In this document: in pieces, positions 49,701 to 60,041 of the stretch | Layout: every line of letters begins with the position of its first letter | Numbering within the stretch: position 1 is the stretch's first letter | Assembly: GCF_001663815.1 (NCBI RefSeq) | Contig: NZ_CP016027.1 | Location: 1,685,001 to 1,749,000 of the forward strand | Reading direction: 5' to 3' | Length of the DNA stretch: 64,000 nt | Source: Halothiobacillus diazotrophicus | GTDB taxonomy: Bacteria > Pseudomonadota > Gammaproteobacteria > Halothiobacillales > Halothiobacillaceae | Made by a program: the position numbers and the translations under genes | Notes under the pieces: model-generated | Told to the model about the DNA's origin: nothing | What the model saw: the letters and a program-made list of their open reading frames with translations, nothing else | Database searches by the model: none

Positions 49701-51547
49701 TCACGCTGCTTGAATTCATCCGTCCAACGATAGGGGTGTCCCAAATCGAAACCGAAAGTGAGCGAAGGGTCCGGATTGAGCAGAAAATCGCCTGTCTGGT
49801 TCGTAATGTACAGCTCGGTTCCCTTGGGCGAGGCATTCGCCACATCGGCCAGCAATCGCTTGGCATTGACGTTGATGATAACGACGGCGAACGGTTGCCC
49901 ATCAGTGCGGAAGACAGGGGTGGCAAATCGCCAGACCGGTTGATGCGGTCGTTCGATCGCGCCCTGCTCCCGATTCAAGTTAATGGGCGACACATAGACA
50001 TGTCGGGCGCCCACCTTCAGCGTATTGGCAATGTAGGGGGCCAGCGCCGAATCCTGAAACATCGAATCGTCGAGAATGTCGATGTCCTTGCCAACGCGCT
50101 TGACCTTCACCCATTCCTGAAGATTGCCGCGCGCCTCAATCAGTCGCACCTGATACACGGCGGGATTGGCCAACATGTAAGCCTGGAAAATACCCGCCAA
50201 TCGCGCCTTCCACTCCTCAGAAGCCGCGTGATCCTTGCTGGCGGACGCCATACCCAGCGTGCGCGCCAAACCGGAAACCGGGGGCGTGTTGGCCAAGAAA
50301 CGCACGTCATGTCGATAGCGAGCCGCAGACTGATCAAGCAGATCGTAGGCCGAGGTAGTGGACTGGCCGAGGTCATCGCGCACAGCCTGCAGTTGCTGCT
50401 GTACCAGACGCACGCTCAGCCACAGGAATACGAACAACAGCAACAGCACGACTGGCGGCCAACTTCGTCGGACCAGCGCGCTGCGCAGAAATGCACGGAT
50501 GCTGGCCATACCGGTTGGCGGCGGCGCATCGGCATCCGCGTCAGAATCAGCGCTCAGCTCAATGCCAAATACGACCTGACTGAGCCATATCAACAAACCC
50601 GTCAGCCCCAGGCCCAAAAAAATGATCCATCCAACCGGCATCAATTTAAGATGGTTGGCCGCTGCAGCACGCGTCTCAATACGCAACTCCCAATGCTGCC
50701 CCATGACATCGACCGGTCGAACGACCTGAACGCCCAACAAGCCCGGGGCATTGGCGGGCAATGATCGATAAAATGGCTTATTTTCATCCGGGTCGGTTAG
50801 CGTGATACCCGCCTGCGTCATCACGGAGCCCAAATCGGCCAATACGTCATCCACGACCAGTGGGGCATATACCCAGCCGGCCACGTCCTGCTCGCGCGCT
50901 TCGGGGGTCTTCGGTACCGGACCGGGGTAGACCGGGAGCAGGATCAGAAAACCGCGACGCGGCTTGTTATCGGCTTGAACGAGGGTAATGGGCTCGGTGA
51001 GATGCGACTCGTCATCCCGTGCTGCCGCCAATGCGGCCGTGCGACGACTCGCTTCCGAAGCGATGTCGAGCCCAACGGCCTGCGCATTCTCCTTGACCGG
51101 GTATATGTACTGGATGACGAAACGATCGCCCGAGTGCGGTTTCAGACTGCGAATCTGGAAATTCGGTGCGCCATCTGCCCGCGCCTGCGCAAGAAAGGCC
51201 GCCTCCTGCTGCTCGGGCACGCGACGGATAAAGCCATATCCCAACGCCCCGGGAAACTCGCGCGCCAAATCACGGCTGTTGATGTATCGCTCGAACTCAT
51301 TCCGGGTAATTCGATTCACGCCCGCCGTGATGACAGCCCCGCGCGTAGCCCGCAAGCCATATTCATAAATGTTGAAACGCGCTTTGATCTGATTGGCGGC
51401 CTCGTCGGCCAGCGTATTGGTATAAGTGAGCAACACGTGCTGGTTGTACAAATGAGCCAACCACGCCGTTGCAAACGTAAACACAAGGCCGAGGAACAAC
51501 GGCAGCCATGCGGAGATGCGACGCATTTTCGTCAAACCGTACTTCAT
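46733..51547 (-). CDS. Hybrid sensor histidine kinase, CHASE-Cache-PAS-HK-REC-REC-HPt
   Basis: A 1604-residue phosphorelay kinase. TM helices lie near 13-32, 305-325, 365-385 and 665-690. A CHASE domain (about 78-270) and a second Cache-like sensor (about 390-650) face the periplasm. A PAS domain (about 715-840) follows, then HisKA with H865 in SHEIRTPLN and an HATPase domain with [12 protein letters not shown]1 carries D1158, REC2 carries D1305 in [11 protein letters not shown], and HPt carries H1463 in MHNLKSATG. All phosphorelay residues are intact. The ligand is unknown. It overlaps the upstream REC-EAL gene by four bases (ATGA). Confidence 0.92.
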   Translation of the reverse strand: MKYGLTKMRRISAWLPLFLGLVFTFATAWLAHLYNQHVLLTYTNTLADEAANQIKARFNIYEYGLRATRGAVITAGVNRITRNEFERYINSRDLAREFPGALGYGFIRRVPEQQEAAFLAQARADGAPNFQIRSLKPHSGDRFVIQYIYPVKENAQAVGLDIASEASRRTAALAAARDDESHLTEPITLVQADNKPRRGFLILLPVYPGPVPKTPEAREQDVAGWVYAPLVVDDVLADLGSVMTQAGITLTDPDENKPFYRSLPANAPGLLGVQVVRPVDVMGQHWELRIETRAAAANHLKLMPVGWIIFLGLGLTGLLIWLSQVVFGIELSADSDADADAPPPTGMASIRAFLRSALVRRSWPPVVLLLLFVFLWLSVRLVQQQLQAVRDDLGQSTTSAYDLLDQSAARYRHDVRFLANTPPVSGLARTLGMASASKDHAASEEWKARLAGIFQAYMLANPAVYQVRLIEARGNLQEWVKVKRVGKDIDILDDSMFQDSALAPYIANTLKVGARHVYVSPINLNREQGAIERPHQPVWRFATPVFRTDGQPFAVVIINVNAKRLLADVANASPKGTELYITNQTGDFLLNPDPSLTFGFDLGHPYRWTDEFKQRDNTLGLDIDGQSRWAGPEGGVWVRQTRFFPDDLQKSDALRIFSVKPQFPVYRTLILQILGLVLSLLALAVIAAVIEYQLWVSAQRRLWDTRQAQREIQRNQESALFKVLLDSAPEAALIVDEQGVIQFVNTQAEQLFGYAREELTGMVIHQLVPERYAPHHPDHVRQYFSQPKVLTLGGDQGVQCRRRDGREFPAEISLGPVALPDRMLVYAAIRDISERLAIRAQLHDALHLAEQANEAKSAFLANTSHEIRTPLNAIIGFTHLLADEPLTEAERRLVEKIQLSGRTLLGIVNDVLDLSKIEAEEMALEQVPIDLPEWLEAVAGVFAPQAEAKQLRFALDLDRDLPVWVSTDPTRLHQIMLNLLGNALKFTETGEIVLRAEVRTPSTPQPDHVWLRFTVSDTGIGMSPDVQSRLFQAFTQADSSTSRRYGGTGLGLSIVRKLVELMGGVVGVSSREDAGSQFWADIPMGIPRAEEVAGQDEHNTAIYVLIAEDHPADARQMQQLAITLGWRAQVVHDGAELVDAYMKRVNSGLRPPDALIVDWHMPRMDGLSAIAALAEEVGRERLPAVLMVSASDIDQIELLDDQHLSHRFLHKPVNASSLFAAVNEIVTEQTGNTRRVLEATRTESLKARWLPGVRVLVVDDSAINLEVVTQILVRNGAIVDTANSGYAALDRLKEASDNYDVVLMDVQMPGMDGLEATRLIRGQLALTQIPVLALTAGALVEERRRALGAGMNDFLTKPIDPNQLINRLRSAVEHYRGQKLAIEDLPADEANDHDEAEGTTNWPRIPGIDGAESKRLLLGDEQLFLGTLDRLLQEHANLMTPPAPTIDRAEASEQRRALAAQMHNLKSATGMVGAADLHRQAAALEQALRAGDQPIHAQMTVLAEGLKQLQQDSMAVLASWHDARAAATAPDGTAQIPLTTEQVQHLLDLLAHQDMAAFEFASREGGALRATLGAEAYPRFDASLRKLDFKTAQDLLSARMSLDR

Positions 51548-53625
51548 AGCGAATACCGGGTATTGAGTTGATCGGCAGGCACGGGCCGGGAGAAGTGGTA
51601 GCCCTGAAGCAACGAAACGCCCAGGTCTTTCAGATGCCGGGCCTGTTCCTCCGTCTCCACGCCCTCGGCCACAGACAGCACGCCGATACTCTTGGCCAGC
51701 GTCGCCACAGTCCGCACCAGAACGTCATCGGACGGATCCCCGCGCAAGGGATCGACGAAGGCCTTGTCGATTTTCAATACGTCGACGGGCAGCTCTCTGA
51801 GGTAGCTCAGGGAAGAGAAACCGGTTCCGAAATCGTCGATCGAGATCGAAACGCCCAGGGCCCGCAGCTTCTGCATGTCGGACCGCACGCTGTCCAGATG
51901 TTTCATCATCAGGCTTTCCGTCACCTCCAGCTCGACCAGTTTGGGGTCCACGCCGCACGCCTCGATGGCTTTGAGTATGGCGGCGAGGAAATGCGCATCG
52001 AGAAACTGGACGGGCGAGATATTGATGCACATGCGGATGTGCAACCCATCATCGCACCATCGTCCGAGCTGATCGAGGGCAATCCGGATCATCTGTTCAC
52101 CCAGCGGAATGATCAACCGGGTTTCCTCTGCCAGACCGATGAACTGCACGGGAGAAACCAGCTGTCCATCGTCGTCGCGCAGTCGCATCAGCGCCTCGAC
52201 GGCTTCCACGTCCCCGGAAACGGGATTGATCTGGGGCTGATACAGCACGACGACGCCCTGATTGGCGATTGCACTCTTGATCCGCGTGAAGCACAGGCGT
52301 CGGGAGGTGAACCCGGACTCCATCTCCTCCGAAAAGAAGCAGACACCGCCCAGCGCGGATTCGTGCTTGGCGCGATACACCGCCTCATCGGCATGTAGCA
52401 GCAGGGTCTCGGGATCGGCGGCATCGTCCGGAAACACGCTGATCCCCAGGCAGACGGAAAAATTGTTGAGCTCCGTGTGCAGCTGGGCCAGCTGCATCAC
52501 GCTGTCCTTGATGGCCTCGGCCAGCACGGCAAGATCACTGGGCTGAACCGTCTCAGGCACCATGACCATGAACTGGTCTGAGTGATGACGGCTGAGGACT
52601 TCATGCTGATGGAGCTGACCCTGGATTCGCTTGGCCACCTTCTGCAGCAGCGCGTCCCCGAAATCGAAGCCGAGTTCCTCATTAATCAGCTTGAACTGAT
52701 TGATATCGAGGGCGATCAGCCCCAGCTTTTCCTCGTTTTTCTGACTGCGCGCAATCTCTGTCTTCAGGTAATCGAGAAACAGAAAGCGATTGGGCAGATT
52801 GGTCAGTTGATCGTATTGCAGGGTATGGGTCATCTTCAGCATCATGGCGCGCGCTTCGTCCATTTCGTGAAACACGATCACCGAACCGATCACCTCGTCC
52901 GTTTCGGAAATCAGCGGGGCAGCGCTGTCTTCCACAGGAACCCAATGCCCAGTCTGCCGCTGCATTTGGCAGTTGAGCGCCATGCCGACCATGCGTCGTC
53001 CCTCGATGGCCAGACGAATCGGATTGACATGCAGGGGACCATTCTCCCCGATGCGCAAGGGCATGATTTCCTCGATCGACCGACCCTTGGCCTTGTCCAG
53101 ATTGATCCCCGTCAAGGATTCTGCCATCGGATTCATGAAAGTGACCTCCCCGGTCACATTCGTCGTGATGACCGCATCGCCGATCGAAGCCAGCGTCACC
53201 CGTGCATGCCGGTACAAGTCGTTCAGCCGACGTTCTCGCGCACGCAATGTCAGATGGGTGCGAACACGCACTGCGACCACTTCGGGCTGCAGCGGCTTGA
53301 CGATGAAATCGACCGCACCGGCTCGAAGGCAGCGCAATTGTTCCTCGACCGTGTCGTGCCCCGTGATGAACATCACCGGCAGATGCCGGGTCTGCTCATC
53401 CGCCTTCAGCTGCTCCAGAACCTCGAAGCCGTTGAGCTCCGGCATTTCGATATCCAGCAAGACCACGTCGGGCCGTGTTTCCCGGATCCGGTCGAAAGCG
53501 GCACGGCTATCCTGCTCGAACAGCACCTGACCAAGCGACTTGAGCGTCTCGTTCAGCAGAACGATCTGACTGGCGTCGTCGTCCACGATGAAGATGCGGG
53601 GTGTGGCATTGTCCAGTGTGAACAT
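51544..53625 (-). CDS. Response regulator with PAS, degenerate GGDEF and EAL domains
   Basis: A 693-residue protein likely to hydrolyse cyclic-di-GMP. The N-terminal receiver (about 8-125) has phosphoacceptor D58 in [11 protein letters not shown] and the conserved lysine in VKP. A PAS domain covers about 140-270. The GGDEF domain (about 275-430) has HSDQF at 348-352 in place of GGDEF, so cyclase activity is doubtful. The EAL domain (about 445-690) keeps E477-[19 protein letters not shown] and AEGVETEEQ, so it should be an active phosphodiesterase. The stop overlaps the kinase start, so the kinase is the probable input. Confidence 0.92.
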   Translation of the reverse strand: MFTLDNATPRIFIVDDDASQIVLLNETLKSLGQVLFEQDSRAAFDRIRETRPDVVLLDIEMPELNGFEVLEQLKADEQTRHLPVMFITGHDTVEEQLRCLRAGAVDFIVKPLQPEVVAVRVRTHLTLRARERRLNDLYRHARVTLASIGDAVITTNVTGEVTFMNPMAESLTGINLDKAKGRSIEEIMPLRIGENGPLHVNPIRLAIEGRRMVGMALNCQMQRQTGHWVPVEDSAAPLISETDEVIGSVIVFHEMDEARAMMLKMTHTLQYDQLTNLPNRFLFLDYLKTEIARSQKNEEKLGLIALDINQFKLINEELGFDFGDALLQKVAKRIQGQLHQHEVLSRHHSDQFMVMVPETVQPSDLAVLAEAIKDSVMQLAQLHTELNNFSVCLGISVFPDDAADPETLLLHADEAVYRAKHESALGGVCFFSEEMESGFTSRRLCFTRIKSAIANQGVVVLYQPQINPVSGDVEAVEALMRLRDDDGQLVSPVQFIGLAEETRLIIPLGEQMIRIALDQLGRWCDDGLHIRMCINISPVQFLDAHFLAAILKAIEACGVDPKLVELEVTESLMMKHLDSVRSDMQKLRALGVSISIDDFGTGFSSLSYLRELPVDVLKIDKAFVDPLRGDPSDDVLVRTVATLAKSIGVLSVAEGVETEEQARHLKDLGVSLLQGYHFSRPVPADQLNTRYSL

Positions 53626-54029
53626 GGGCTCTCCGTGCGTATCGTCCTGTCTGGCGGTCTAAGTGGCGTACGATGAACAGGATGCTAACCAAACCGAGCG
53701 TGGAAAACGCGGATAAAAAACCACGCGCTTTCTCTAGAAATCTAGAACAGAGAGCCGAAAAAATCCCGGTAACTGCGCGGAACGGGGTGAAAAGTTTGAG
53801 AACGCCCCCGCATGGGGCAGTCTACGTCGCACGCGGGGATTGTGGAACAGCCGGATCGGTACGGGTTATGACCGGGTTAGGTAAGCGCCGTCTCATCGCC
53901 GCCCCGTGATCAAACAAGGAAGGGAGCCTCCGGCGCATCAAACAAAAAGCCCGGGATCACGCACAGCGCAATTCCGGGCCTTTCAGGATACTGATTTTCA
54001 AGCACAAACCAGTGAAAACATGAAAATAT
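53626..54029. other. Intergenic region upstream of the REC-EAL operon
   Basis: 404 bases without a gene. It holds the operon's promoter region, a paired TCTAGA-AA-TCTAGA element at 53733-53746 that could be an operator, and the tRNA-Phe terminator near its right end. Confidence 0.6.
53944..53979 (-). terminator. Terminator of tRNA-Phe
   Basis: An 8-bp stem (GCCCGGGA / TTCCGGGC, one G-T pair) with the T-tract on the minus strand, about 50 bases past the tRNA 3' end. Confidence 0.7.
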
Positions 54030-54105
54030 TGGTGGCCAGGGAGGGAATCGAACCCCCGACACGCGGATTTTCAATCCGCTGCTCTACCAACTGAGCTACC
54101 TGGCC
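54030..54105 (-). tRNA. tRNA-Phe (anticodon GAA)
   Basis: A 76-base cloverleaf on the minus strand. The acceptor stem is GGCCAGG/CCTGGCC, the anticodon loop TTGAAAA carries GAA, the T loop is TTCGATT, and CCA is encoded. It is divergent from hisB. Confidence 0.97.
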
Positions 54106-54246
54106 GTGCAAGGCCGCGAATTAAACGCGATTTGGCCTCGTCCGTCAAGAGCGTGCCCGCAAATTTTGCAGGAATTGCTGACGGGGCATCACCGTCCGTT
54201 GTATGCTTCCCGTCTCTTTTTTCGACTCGCACAGATGACGCACATG

Positions 54247-54840
54247 ATGTCCGCTCGCACCTCGACAGTGACCCGCCACACCGCGGAAACCCAGATCGAT
54301 CTCTCGTTGAATCTCGACGGCTCCGGGCGCGCCGAGCTCAGCACAGGCGTCCCCTTCTTCGAGCACATGCTCGACCAGATCAGTCGGCATGGCCTGATCG
54401 ACGTTTCCCTGACCGCTCAGGGCGACCTGCACATCGACGATCACCACACCGTCGAGGACTGCGGGATCGTGTTCGGTCAGGCGCTGGCCAAGGCGCTCGG
54501 CGACAAGCGCGGCATCACGCGATATGGCCATGCCTATGTCCCGCTGGACGAGGCGCTGTCCCGCGTGGTGATCGACCTCTCCGGCCGACCGGGCCTCGTG
54601 TTTTCCTGCGATTTCACGCGGGCGACGATCGGCCGCTTCGAGACCCAGCTCGTCGAGGAGTTCTTCCGCGGGCTCGTCAATCATGCCGGCATGACGCTGC
54701 ACATCGACAATCTGCGCGGCGACAATGCCCACCACCAGGCCGAAACGATCTTCAAGGCGTTCGGCCGGGCACTGCGCATGGCGATCAGTCCCGACGAGCG
54801 ACAGGCCAACCAGATCCCCTCCACCAAAGGCGCACTGTAA
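54247..54840 (+). CDS. hisB: Imidazoleglycerol-phosphate dehydratase
   Basis: Seventh enzyme of histidine synthesis, monofunctional, 197 residues from the ATG at 54247. That start aligns with the Pseudomonas-type N-terminus; in-frame ATGs at 54235 and 54244 are possible. Metal-binding histidine clusters DDHHTVED and NAHHQAE are both present, as is the [12 protein letters not shown] motif. There is no phosphatase domain of the E. coli type. First gene of hisB-H-A-F-I-E; hisG, hisD and hisC are not in the window. Confidence 0.96.
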   Translation: MSARTSTVTRHTAETQIDLSLNLDGSGRAELSTGVPFFEHMLDQISRHGLIDVSLTAQGDLHIDDHHTVEDCGIVFGQALAKALGDKRGITRYGHAYVPLDEALSRVVIDLSGRPGLVFSCDFTRATIGRFETQLVEEFFRGLVNHAGMTLHIDNLRGDNAHHQAETIFKAFGRALRMAISPDERQANQIPSTKGAL

Positions 54841-54842
54841 CC

Positions 54843-55493
54843 GTGGCGGAGATGATTGCTGTCGTCGATTACGGCATGGGCAACCTGCGCTCGGTGGCCA
54901 AGGCCGTGGAGCACGTCGCGCCCACGGGCACCGAGGTCCGGGTGACCGATGACGCCCAACAGATTCTCGACGCGGACCGCGTCGTCTTTCCGGGCCAGGG
55001 CGCTGCGGCCGACTGCATGGCCGCCCTGAATGGCCGGGGGCTCATCGCCCCGTTGGCCGAAGCTGCCCGAACCCGCCCCTTCCTCGGGATCTGCATGGGC
55101 ATGCAGGTCATGCTCACGCACAGCGAGGAAAACAACGGCGTTCACCTGCTGAACTGGTTCGAGGGCGAGGTGCAACGCTTTCCGGCGATGCATGATGGCA
55201 ATGGCCTCGCGCTCAAGATCCCGCAGATGGGCTGGAACGGCATTCGCCAGGCGCACCCGCACCCCTTGTGGCATGGCATCGCGGATGACGCGCGTTTCTA
55301 CTTCGTGCACAGCTATTACTGTCGACCGAGCGACACCGCGCTGGTCGTCGGGAGCACGGAATACGGCATGACCTACGCCTCGGCATTGGCCCAGGGCTCG
55401 GTCTTCGCCATCCAGGCCCACCCCGAGAAAAGTGCGGCCGACGGACTCACGCTCCTGAAAAACTTTACCCGCTGGAATGGCCAGGCCGACTAG
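54843..55493 (+). CDS. hisH: Imidazole glycerol phosphate synthase, glutaminase subunit
   Basis: Class I glutamine amidotransferase that feeds ammonia to HisF. The catalytic cysteine lies in FLGICMGMQ and the His-Glu pair in QAHPEKS; the DYGMGN start motif is present. The start is either GTG at 54843, two bases after the hisB stop, or ATG at 54852. The ribosome site favours neither clearly. At about 214 residues it is full length. Confidence 0.94.
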   Translation: MAEMIAVVDYGMGNLRSVAKAVEHVAPTGTEVRVTDDAQQILDADRVVFPGQGAAADCMAALNGRGLIAPLAEAARTRPFLGICMGMQVMLTHSEENNGVHLLNWFEGEVQRFPAMHDGNGLALKIPQMGWNGIRQAHPHPLWHGIADDARFYFVHSYYCRPSDTALVVGSTEYGMTYASALAQGSVFAIQAHPEKSAADGLTLLKNFTRWNGQAD

Positions 55494-55535
55494 CCCCAGC
55501 CCGCTGCAAACATCCGCGTATCGAGGACGCGACTT

Positions 55536-56291
55536 ATGTTACTGATTCCCGCAATTGACTTGAAAGAAGGCGCCTGCGTTCGCTTGAAGCAGGGCCGGAT
55601 GGACGACAACACGGTTTTCTCCGACGATCCGCTGGCCATGGCCAAACGCTGGGTAGATGCCGGCGCACGTCGCCTGCACCTCGTGGATCTCGACGGCGCG
55701 TTCGCCGGTAGCCCGCGCAACCGGGCCAGCATTGCAGCCATCTGCGAAGCCTTCCCCGAACTGCCCATCCAGGTCGGCGGCGGCATCCGGGACGAAGAGA
55801 CCATCGAACAATACCTGGAGATGGGCGTTTCCTACGTCATCATCGGCACCAAGGCCGTCTCCGATCCGCACTTCGTCTCGGATATCTGCCTGTCCTTCCC
55901 CGGACACATCATCGTCGGTCTGGACGCCAAGGACGGTAAGGTTGCCGTCGACGGCTGGGCGAAAATCTCCAACCACGACGTGATCGACCTGGCGAGCCGC
56001 TTCGAGCAGGACGGCGTATCTTCCATCATCTTCACGGACATCGCCCGTGACGGCATGATGCAGGGCGCCAACATGGCGGCCACCCGAGAACTGGCGCGTG
56101 CCGTGCGCATCCCGATCATCGCCTCGGGCGGCATGACCGACATGAACGACATCGACCGCCTGATCGATGCGGCGGAAGACGGCGTCGCAGGCGCCATCAT
56201 CGGACGCGCCCTGTATGAGGGCGGCATCGATCTCGGCGTGGCCCAGGCGCGCGTCGACGAACGCTGCGGCATCCCGCCCTTCACGGAATGA
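55536..56291 (+). CDS. hisA: Phosphoribosylformimino-5-aminoimidazole carboxamide ribotide isomerase
   Basis: TIM-barrel isomerase (ProFAR to PRFAR), 251 residues. The catalytic aspartate lies in IPAIDLKEG and the second in [12 protein letters not shown]. The phosphate-binding GGGIR and GGMTD motifs are intact. It sits between hisH and hisF, the usual order. Confidence 0.97.
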   Translation: MLLIPAIDLKEGACVRLKQGRMDDNTVFSDDPLAMAKRWVDAGARRLHLVDLDGAFAGSPRNRASIAAICEAFPELPIQVGGGIRDEETIEQYLEMGVSYVIIGTKAVSDPHFVSDICLSFPGHIIVGLDAKDGKVAVDGWAKISNHDVIDLASRFEQDGVSSIIFTDIARDGMMQGANMAATRELARAVRIPIIASGGMTDMNDIDRLIDAAEDGVAGAIIGRALYEGGIDLGVAQARVDERCGIPPFTE

Positions 56292-56301
56292 GCCCGAGCC
56301 C

Positions 56302-57075
56302 ATGACCCTCGCCAAACGGATCATCCCCTGTCTCGACGTTGCCGAGGGCCGCGTCGTCAAGGGCGTGCAATTCGAATCCCTGCGCGACGCGGGCGACCCC
56401 GTCGAGGCGGCACGCCGCTACAACGACGAAGGGGCGGACGAACTGACCTTCCTGGACATCTCCGCCTCCCACGAGGGACGCGACACCATGCGCCACGTGG
56501 TCGAGCAGGTGGCCGAAGAGGTGTTCATTCCGCTGACGGTCGGCGGCGGAATTCGCGCACTGGCCGATGTGCGGCGATTGCTGAACGCCGGCGCCGACAA
56601 GGTCTCGATCAACACCGCGGCCGTGCACAACCCGGCGCTCGTCAAGGAGATCGCCGATTCGATCGGCGCGCAGTGCCTGGTCGTCGCCATCGATGCCCGG
56701 CGCGTTTCCGCCCTGGGCGAACCGCTGCGCTGGGAAATCTTCACCCACGGCGGGCGCAAGCCTACTGGCCTCGACGCCGTCGAATGGGCCGCGCGCATGG
56801 CCGAATTCGGCGCCGGCGAACTGCTGGTCACCAGCATGGACCGGGACGGTACGAAGCAGGGCTTCGACCTTCAGCTGACCCGCGCCATTTCCGATGCCGT
56901 GACCGTGCCGGTCATCGCCTCCGGCGGCGTCGGCAACCTGGACGATCTCACCGCCGGGATTCTCGAAGGGCATGCCGACGCCGTTCTGGCCGCCAGCATC
57001 TTCCACTTCGGCACCTACCGGATCGCCGAGGCGAAAGCCAACATGGCGGCCGCCGGGATCGAGGTCCGGCTTTAA
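56302..57075 (+). CDS. hisF: Imidazole glycerol phosphate synthase, cyclase subunit
   Basis: TIM-barrel cyclase partner of HisH, 257 residues from the ATG at 56302. The catalytic aspartates lie in IIPCLDV (D12) and VVAIDAR, and the phosphate sites in GGGIR and ASGGVG. The stop codon falls inside a 9+1+9 palindrome (57064-57082, GTCCGGCTT/AAGCCGGAC). That could form a small hairpin and partly separate hisF from hisI, though no T-tract follows. Confidence 0.97.
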   Translation: MTLAKRIIPCLDVAEGRVVKGVQFESLRDAGDPVEAARRYNDEGADELTFLDISASHEGRDTMRHVVEQVAEEVFIPLTVGGGIRALADVRRLLNAGADKVSINTAAVHNPALVKEIADSIGAQCLVVAIDARRVSALGEPLRWEIFTHGGRKPTGLDAVEWAARMAEFGAGELLVTSMDRDGTKQGFDLQLTRAISDAVTVPVIASGGVGNLDDLTAGILEGHADAVLAASIFHFGTYRIAEAKANMAAAGIEVRL

Positions 57076-57139
57076 GCCGGACCGGACCACCCCCGGTCGC
57101 CTGCCGTCGCTGCTATACTAGCCCTCCTTTTTCATCCTG

Positions 57140-57547
57140 ATGACCACTGCCATGCCCGACGCCCCCGCCGCCTGGATCGACGAAATCACCTGGACCGCAG
57201 ACGGTTTGGTGCCGGTGATCGCGCAGGATCATGAAACCGGTCGCATCCTGATGTTCGCCTGGATGAATCGGGCCGCCCTCGAACAGACGGTCGCCACGGG
57301 CGAGGCCGTCTACTTCTCACGATCCCGCGGCCGCCTCTGGCACAAAGGCGAGCAGAGCGGCCATGTTCAGCGTGTTCACGACATCCGACTGGACTGCGAC
57401 GGCGACGTCATTTTGCTGTGCATTGAACAGATCGGCCACATTGCCTGTCACACAGGTCGGGAAAGCTGTTTTTACCGCCATCTCCATAATAATGAATGGC
57501 AGATCACCGACCCTGTATTAAAATCCCCGGATGAAATCTATGGCTGA
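57140..57547 (+). CDS. hisI: Phosphoribosyl-AMP cyclohydrolase
   Basis: Third step of histidine synthesis, 135 residues, as a separate protein rather than a HisIE fusion. The Mg/Zn motifs [12 protein letters not shown] and [10 protein letters not shown] are intact. ATG at 57140 or 57152 may start it. A TGCTATACT box at 57111-57119 is a possible extended -10, so hisI-hisE-tat may have its own promoter. The end overlaps hisE. Confidence 0.95.
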   Translation: MTTAMPDAPAAWIDEITWTADGLVPVIAQDHETGRILMFAWMNRAALEQTVATGEAVYFSRSRGRLWHKGEQSGHVQRVHDIRLDCDGDVILLCIEQIGHIACHTGRESCFYRHLHNNEWQITDPVLKSPDEIYG

Positions 57548-57893
57548 ACGCGACCAGGCCACCGAAGCCACCCTCATCCTGCAGCAACTGGCCCAAGTGA
57601 TCGAACAGCGCAAGCAGGCGGACCCCAGTGGTTCGTACGTCGCGTCACTGTTCGGCAAGGGCCGGAAAAAGATCGCACAGAAGGTCGGCGAGGAAGGCGT
57701 CGAGGTTGCGCTGGCGGCGGTCGGCGGACAGTCCGGGGAAATCATCGCCGAAATGGCGGATTTGTGGTTCCACTGTCTGGTATTGTTGGCAGACGCAAAT
57801 CTATCGCACCAGGCTGTGCTGAATGAACTGGCACAGCGCTTTGGCCTGTCCGGCCTTGAAGAAAAGGCAAGCCGGACCAATAACCCTTCATAG
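57540..57893 (+). CDS. hisE: Phosphoribosyl-ATP pyrophosphatase
   Basis: Second step of histidine synthesis, about 117 residues. The MazG-like motif [13 protein letters not shown] and the following [15 protein letters not shown] helix are clear. The ATG at 57540 overlaps the hisI stop; an ATG three codons upstream (57531) is also possible. tatA follows after 27 bases, the common gammaproteobacterial his-tat junction. Confidence 0.95.
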   Translation: MAERDQATEATLILQQLAQVIEQRKQADPSGSYVASLFGKGRKKIAQKVGEEGVEVALAAVGGQSGEIIAEMADLWFHCLVLLADANLSHQAVLNELAQRFGLSGLEEKASRTNNPS

Positions 57894-57920
57894 ATTCACT
57901 TTTTTTGAGGAGCGCACATC

Positions 57921-58199
57921 ATGGGTAGTTTTAGCATCTGGCACTGGCTGGTCATCCTGGCAATCGTACTGCTGCTGTTCGGCACCAAGCGTCTGAAAAA
58001 CCTGGGCACCGACCTGGGCAGCGCCATCAAGGGCTTCAAGAGCGCCGTCAAGGACGAAGAGAAGAAGGATGAAGCCACTGCCGCCGGCAAGGCCACCGAA
58101 ACCATCGCGCACAAGGATGCCGACGCCGGCCGCGTGATCGAGGGCGAAGCGGCCACCCGCCAGGAACATTCGGACACGACCCCGCCCAAGCAGGGCTGA
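57921..58199 (+). CDS. tatA: Sec-independent translocase subunit TatA
   Basis: Pore-forming component of the twin-arginine translocase. The 92-residue protein has a short N-terminal TM helix (about 5-21), the [10 protein letters not shown] hinge and an amphipathic helix, followed by a charged tail. GAGGAG provides a strong ribosome site. First of tatABC. Confidence 0.95.
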   Translation: MGSFSIWHWLVILAIVLLLFGTKRLKNLGTDLGSAIKGFKSAVKDEEKKDEATAAGKATETIAHKDADAGRVIEGEAATRQEHSDTTPPKQG

Positions 58200-58241
58200 G
58201 TCTTGGTGGCTTCATCGCGCATGACGACCGGGGACTAGACC

Positions 58242-58850
58242 GTGTTCGGACTCAGCATCTGGGAAATCTTCCTGATCCTCGTGATCGCCCTCCTCGTGGT
58301 CGGGCCCGAGCGCCTGCCCGGACTGGCGCGCACCGTGGGTTCATGGGTTTACAAGGTGAAACGGTTCGTGGCCAACGCCAAGGCCGAAATGGACAGCGAA
58401 TTCAACCTCAAGGACATGCAGAATCTGCTGACCTCGCAGGAATCAGAAATCGCCAAGCTTCGCGCCTTGGTCGAGGAAACCCGTCAGGAAGTCAGTGACT
58501 CGGGGCGGCAGGTGCTTGGCGCCGTGGATGAAGCGGAAGCCAGCTTCCGTGCGGCTGCGGCGTCTGAGCAGTCGCTCGAAGCAGATACGGCGGAGAAGGC
58601 CGCAGCCGAAGAAACCGCCGCCGAAACCACCGGCACCGCCACGGATCGCTCCGCCCAAGGGGATGCTCCGGCACAAGCCGAACAGGCAGCGCCGGACAAG
58701 CCCATGACGTTCGAGGAAGAAATCCGCGCCCTGGAGGAAAGCTCCGGTCAAACGTTCAAGCGACCCTTCGAGCCCATGCCCGAACCGTCTGTAGCGGAGC
58801 CGACGCAAGACGCCCCGTCCCCGAACACCCGGAACACGAAATCAACATGA
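58242..58850 (+). CDS. tatB: Sec-independent translocase subunit TatB
   Basis: Receptor component working with TatC. The 202-residue protein has the N-terminal helix MFGLSIWEIFLILVIALLVVGPERLP and an amphipathic region. A long Ala/Glu-rich tail (about 90-200) follows. The glutamate in the TM segment and the GPERLP motif identify TatB. The start is GTG at 58242; its stop overlaps tatC by four bases (ATGA). Confidence 0.94.
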   Translation: MFGLSIWEIFLILVIALLVVGPERLPGLARTVGSWVYKVKRFVANAKAEMDSEFNLKDMQNLLTSQESEIAKLRALVEETRQEVSDSGRQVLGAVDEAEASFRAAAASEQSLEADTAEKAAAEETAAETTGTATDRSAQGDAPAQAEQAAPDKPMTFEEEIRALEESSGQTFKRPFEPMPEPSVAEPTQDAPSPNTRNTKST

Positions 58851-59971
58851 GCGAACATGAAGTCCCCGCCGGGGGAGCTGACGCCCAGCAACAAGACCAG
58901 GAACAAGGACTGACGGGCTTTCTGACGCACCTGGTCGAACTACGCAATCGGCTGCTCAAGTCCGTATTGGTCGTACTCCTCCTCTTCCTGGCGCTGTTCC
59001 CCTTCCGGAACGAACTCTTTACCCTGCTGGCCAACCCGCTATCGCACCATATGCCGGCAGGCACGACCATGATCGCGGTCCAGGTCGCCTCGCCGTTCTT
59101 CATTCCGCTGAAACTCACGGCATTGACGGCCGTATTCATCGCCATTCCCTTCCTGCTGTATCAGCTCTGGGCCTTCATCGCCCCCGGCCTGTACAAGCAC
59201 GAACGAAAACTCGTCGCGCCGCTGGTCTTTTCCAGCACGATCCTTTTCTATCTCGGCGCGGCATTTGCCTATTTCGTGGTCTTTCCGGTCGTCTTCGGCT
59301 TCCTCAGCACCGCCGGCCCCTCGGACGTGAACTTCGCGCCGGACATCGGCGAATACCTGAGTTTCGTGACTTCCCTGTTCTTTGCCTTCGGCTTCGTATT
59401 CGAGGTCCCCGTCGCCATCGTGCTTCTGGTGATCGTCGGCGCCGTCACGCCTGACAAGCTGGCGGAGTTCCGACGGTATGCGATCCTCATCGCCTTCATC
59501 ATCGGTGCGATCCTGACGCCGCCCGACGTACTGTCCCAATTCATGATGGCCGTGCCGATCTGGTTGCTCTACGAGGTCGGCATCATCGTCGGCCGACTCG
59601 TCCTAAAAACCCGCAAATCGGACGAAGCGGCAGCTGAAGAGGAAATCCAGACCATGTCGGCCATCGACACCGTCGAGGACCAGGCCGTCACCGAACGACA
59701 CGCGCGTTACGAACAGGAGGCCGATCTCGACCTGGACAAGGCATTCGACGAGGCCGAAGCCGATCAGCGTCGCCTGGACGCCGCCTCGAATGACGCCCCA
59801 GAGGCCCCGCACGGTACCGACGGAAACCCCGCCGAGTCCGAAGCGACGGACGTGGATCGCCCCAACGCATCCGCAACAGACGGACAGGGCGAAGAACATG
59901 ATGCGGGAAATACCGGCGATTCGACGCAACCGCCCAGCGAACCGCCCAAGAAACCCGGTAATTCGGCTTAA
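58847..59971 (+). CDS. tatC: Sec-independent translocase subunit TatC with long acidic tail
   Basis: Twin-arginine signal receptor. Residues 20-255 form a normal six-helix TatC, with FLTHLVELRNRLL near the start. Residues from about 258 to 374 are an extra tail of about 117 residues, rich in Glu, Asp, Ala and Pro. The tail starts KSDEAAAEEE and ends PPKKPGNSA and has no recognisable fold. Usual TatC proteins end near 250 residues. The tail should be cytoplasmic. Confidence 0.94.
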   Translation: MSEHEVPAGGADAQQQDQEQGLTGFLTHLVELRNRLLKSVLVVLLLFLALFPFRNELFTLLANPLSHHMPAGTTMIAVQVASPFFIPLKLTALTAVFIAIPFLLYQLWAFIAPGLYKHERKLVAPLVFSSTILFYLGAAFAYFVVFPVVFGFLSTAGPSDVNFAPDIGEYLSFVTSLFFAFGFVFEVPVAIVLLVIVGAVTPDKLAEFRRYAILIAFIIGAILTPPDVLSQFMMAVPIWLLYEVGIIVGRLVLKTRKSDEAAAEEEIQTMSAIDTVEDQAVTERHARYEQEADLDLDKAFDEAEADQRRLDAASNDAPEAPHGTDGNPAESEATDVDRPNASATDGQGEEHDAGNTGDSTQPPSEPPKKPGNSA

Positions 59972-60041
59972 AGAGCCCAACTTGCCCCTGCCGGACGGCC
60001 AACCCGTCCGCAGAATCGATTGAATCCGAGGAAGAGAGTCT

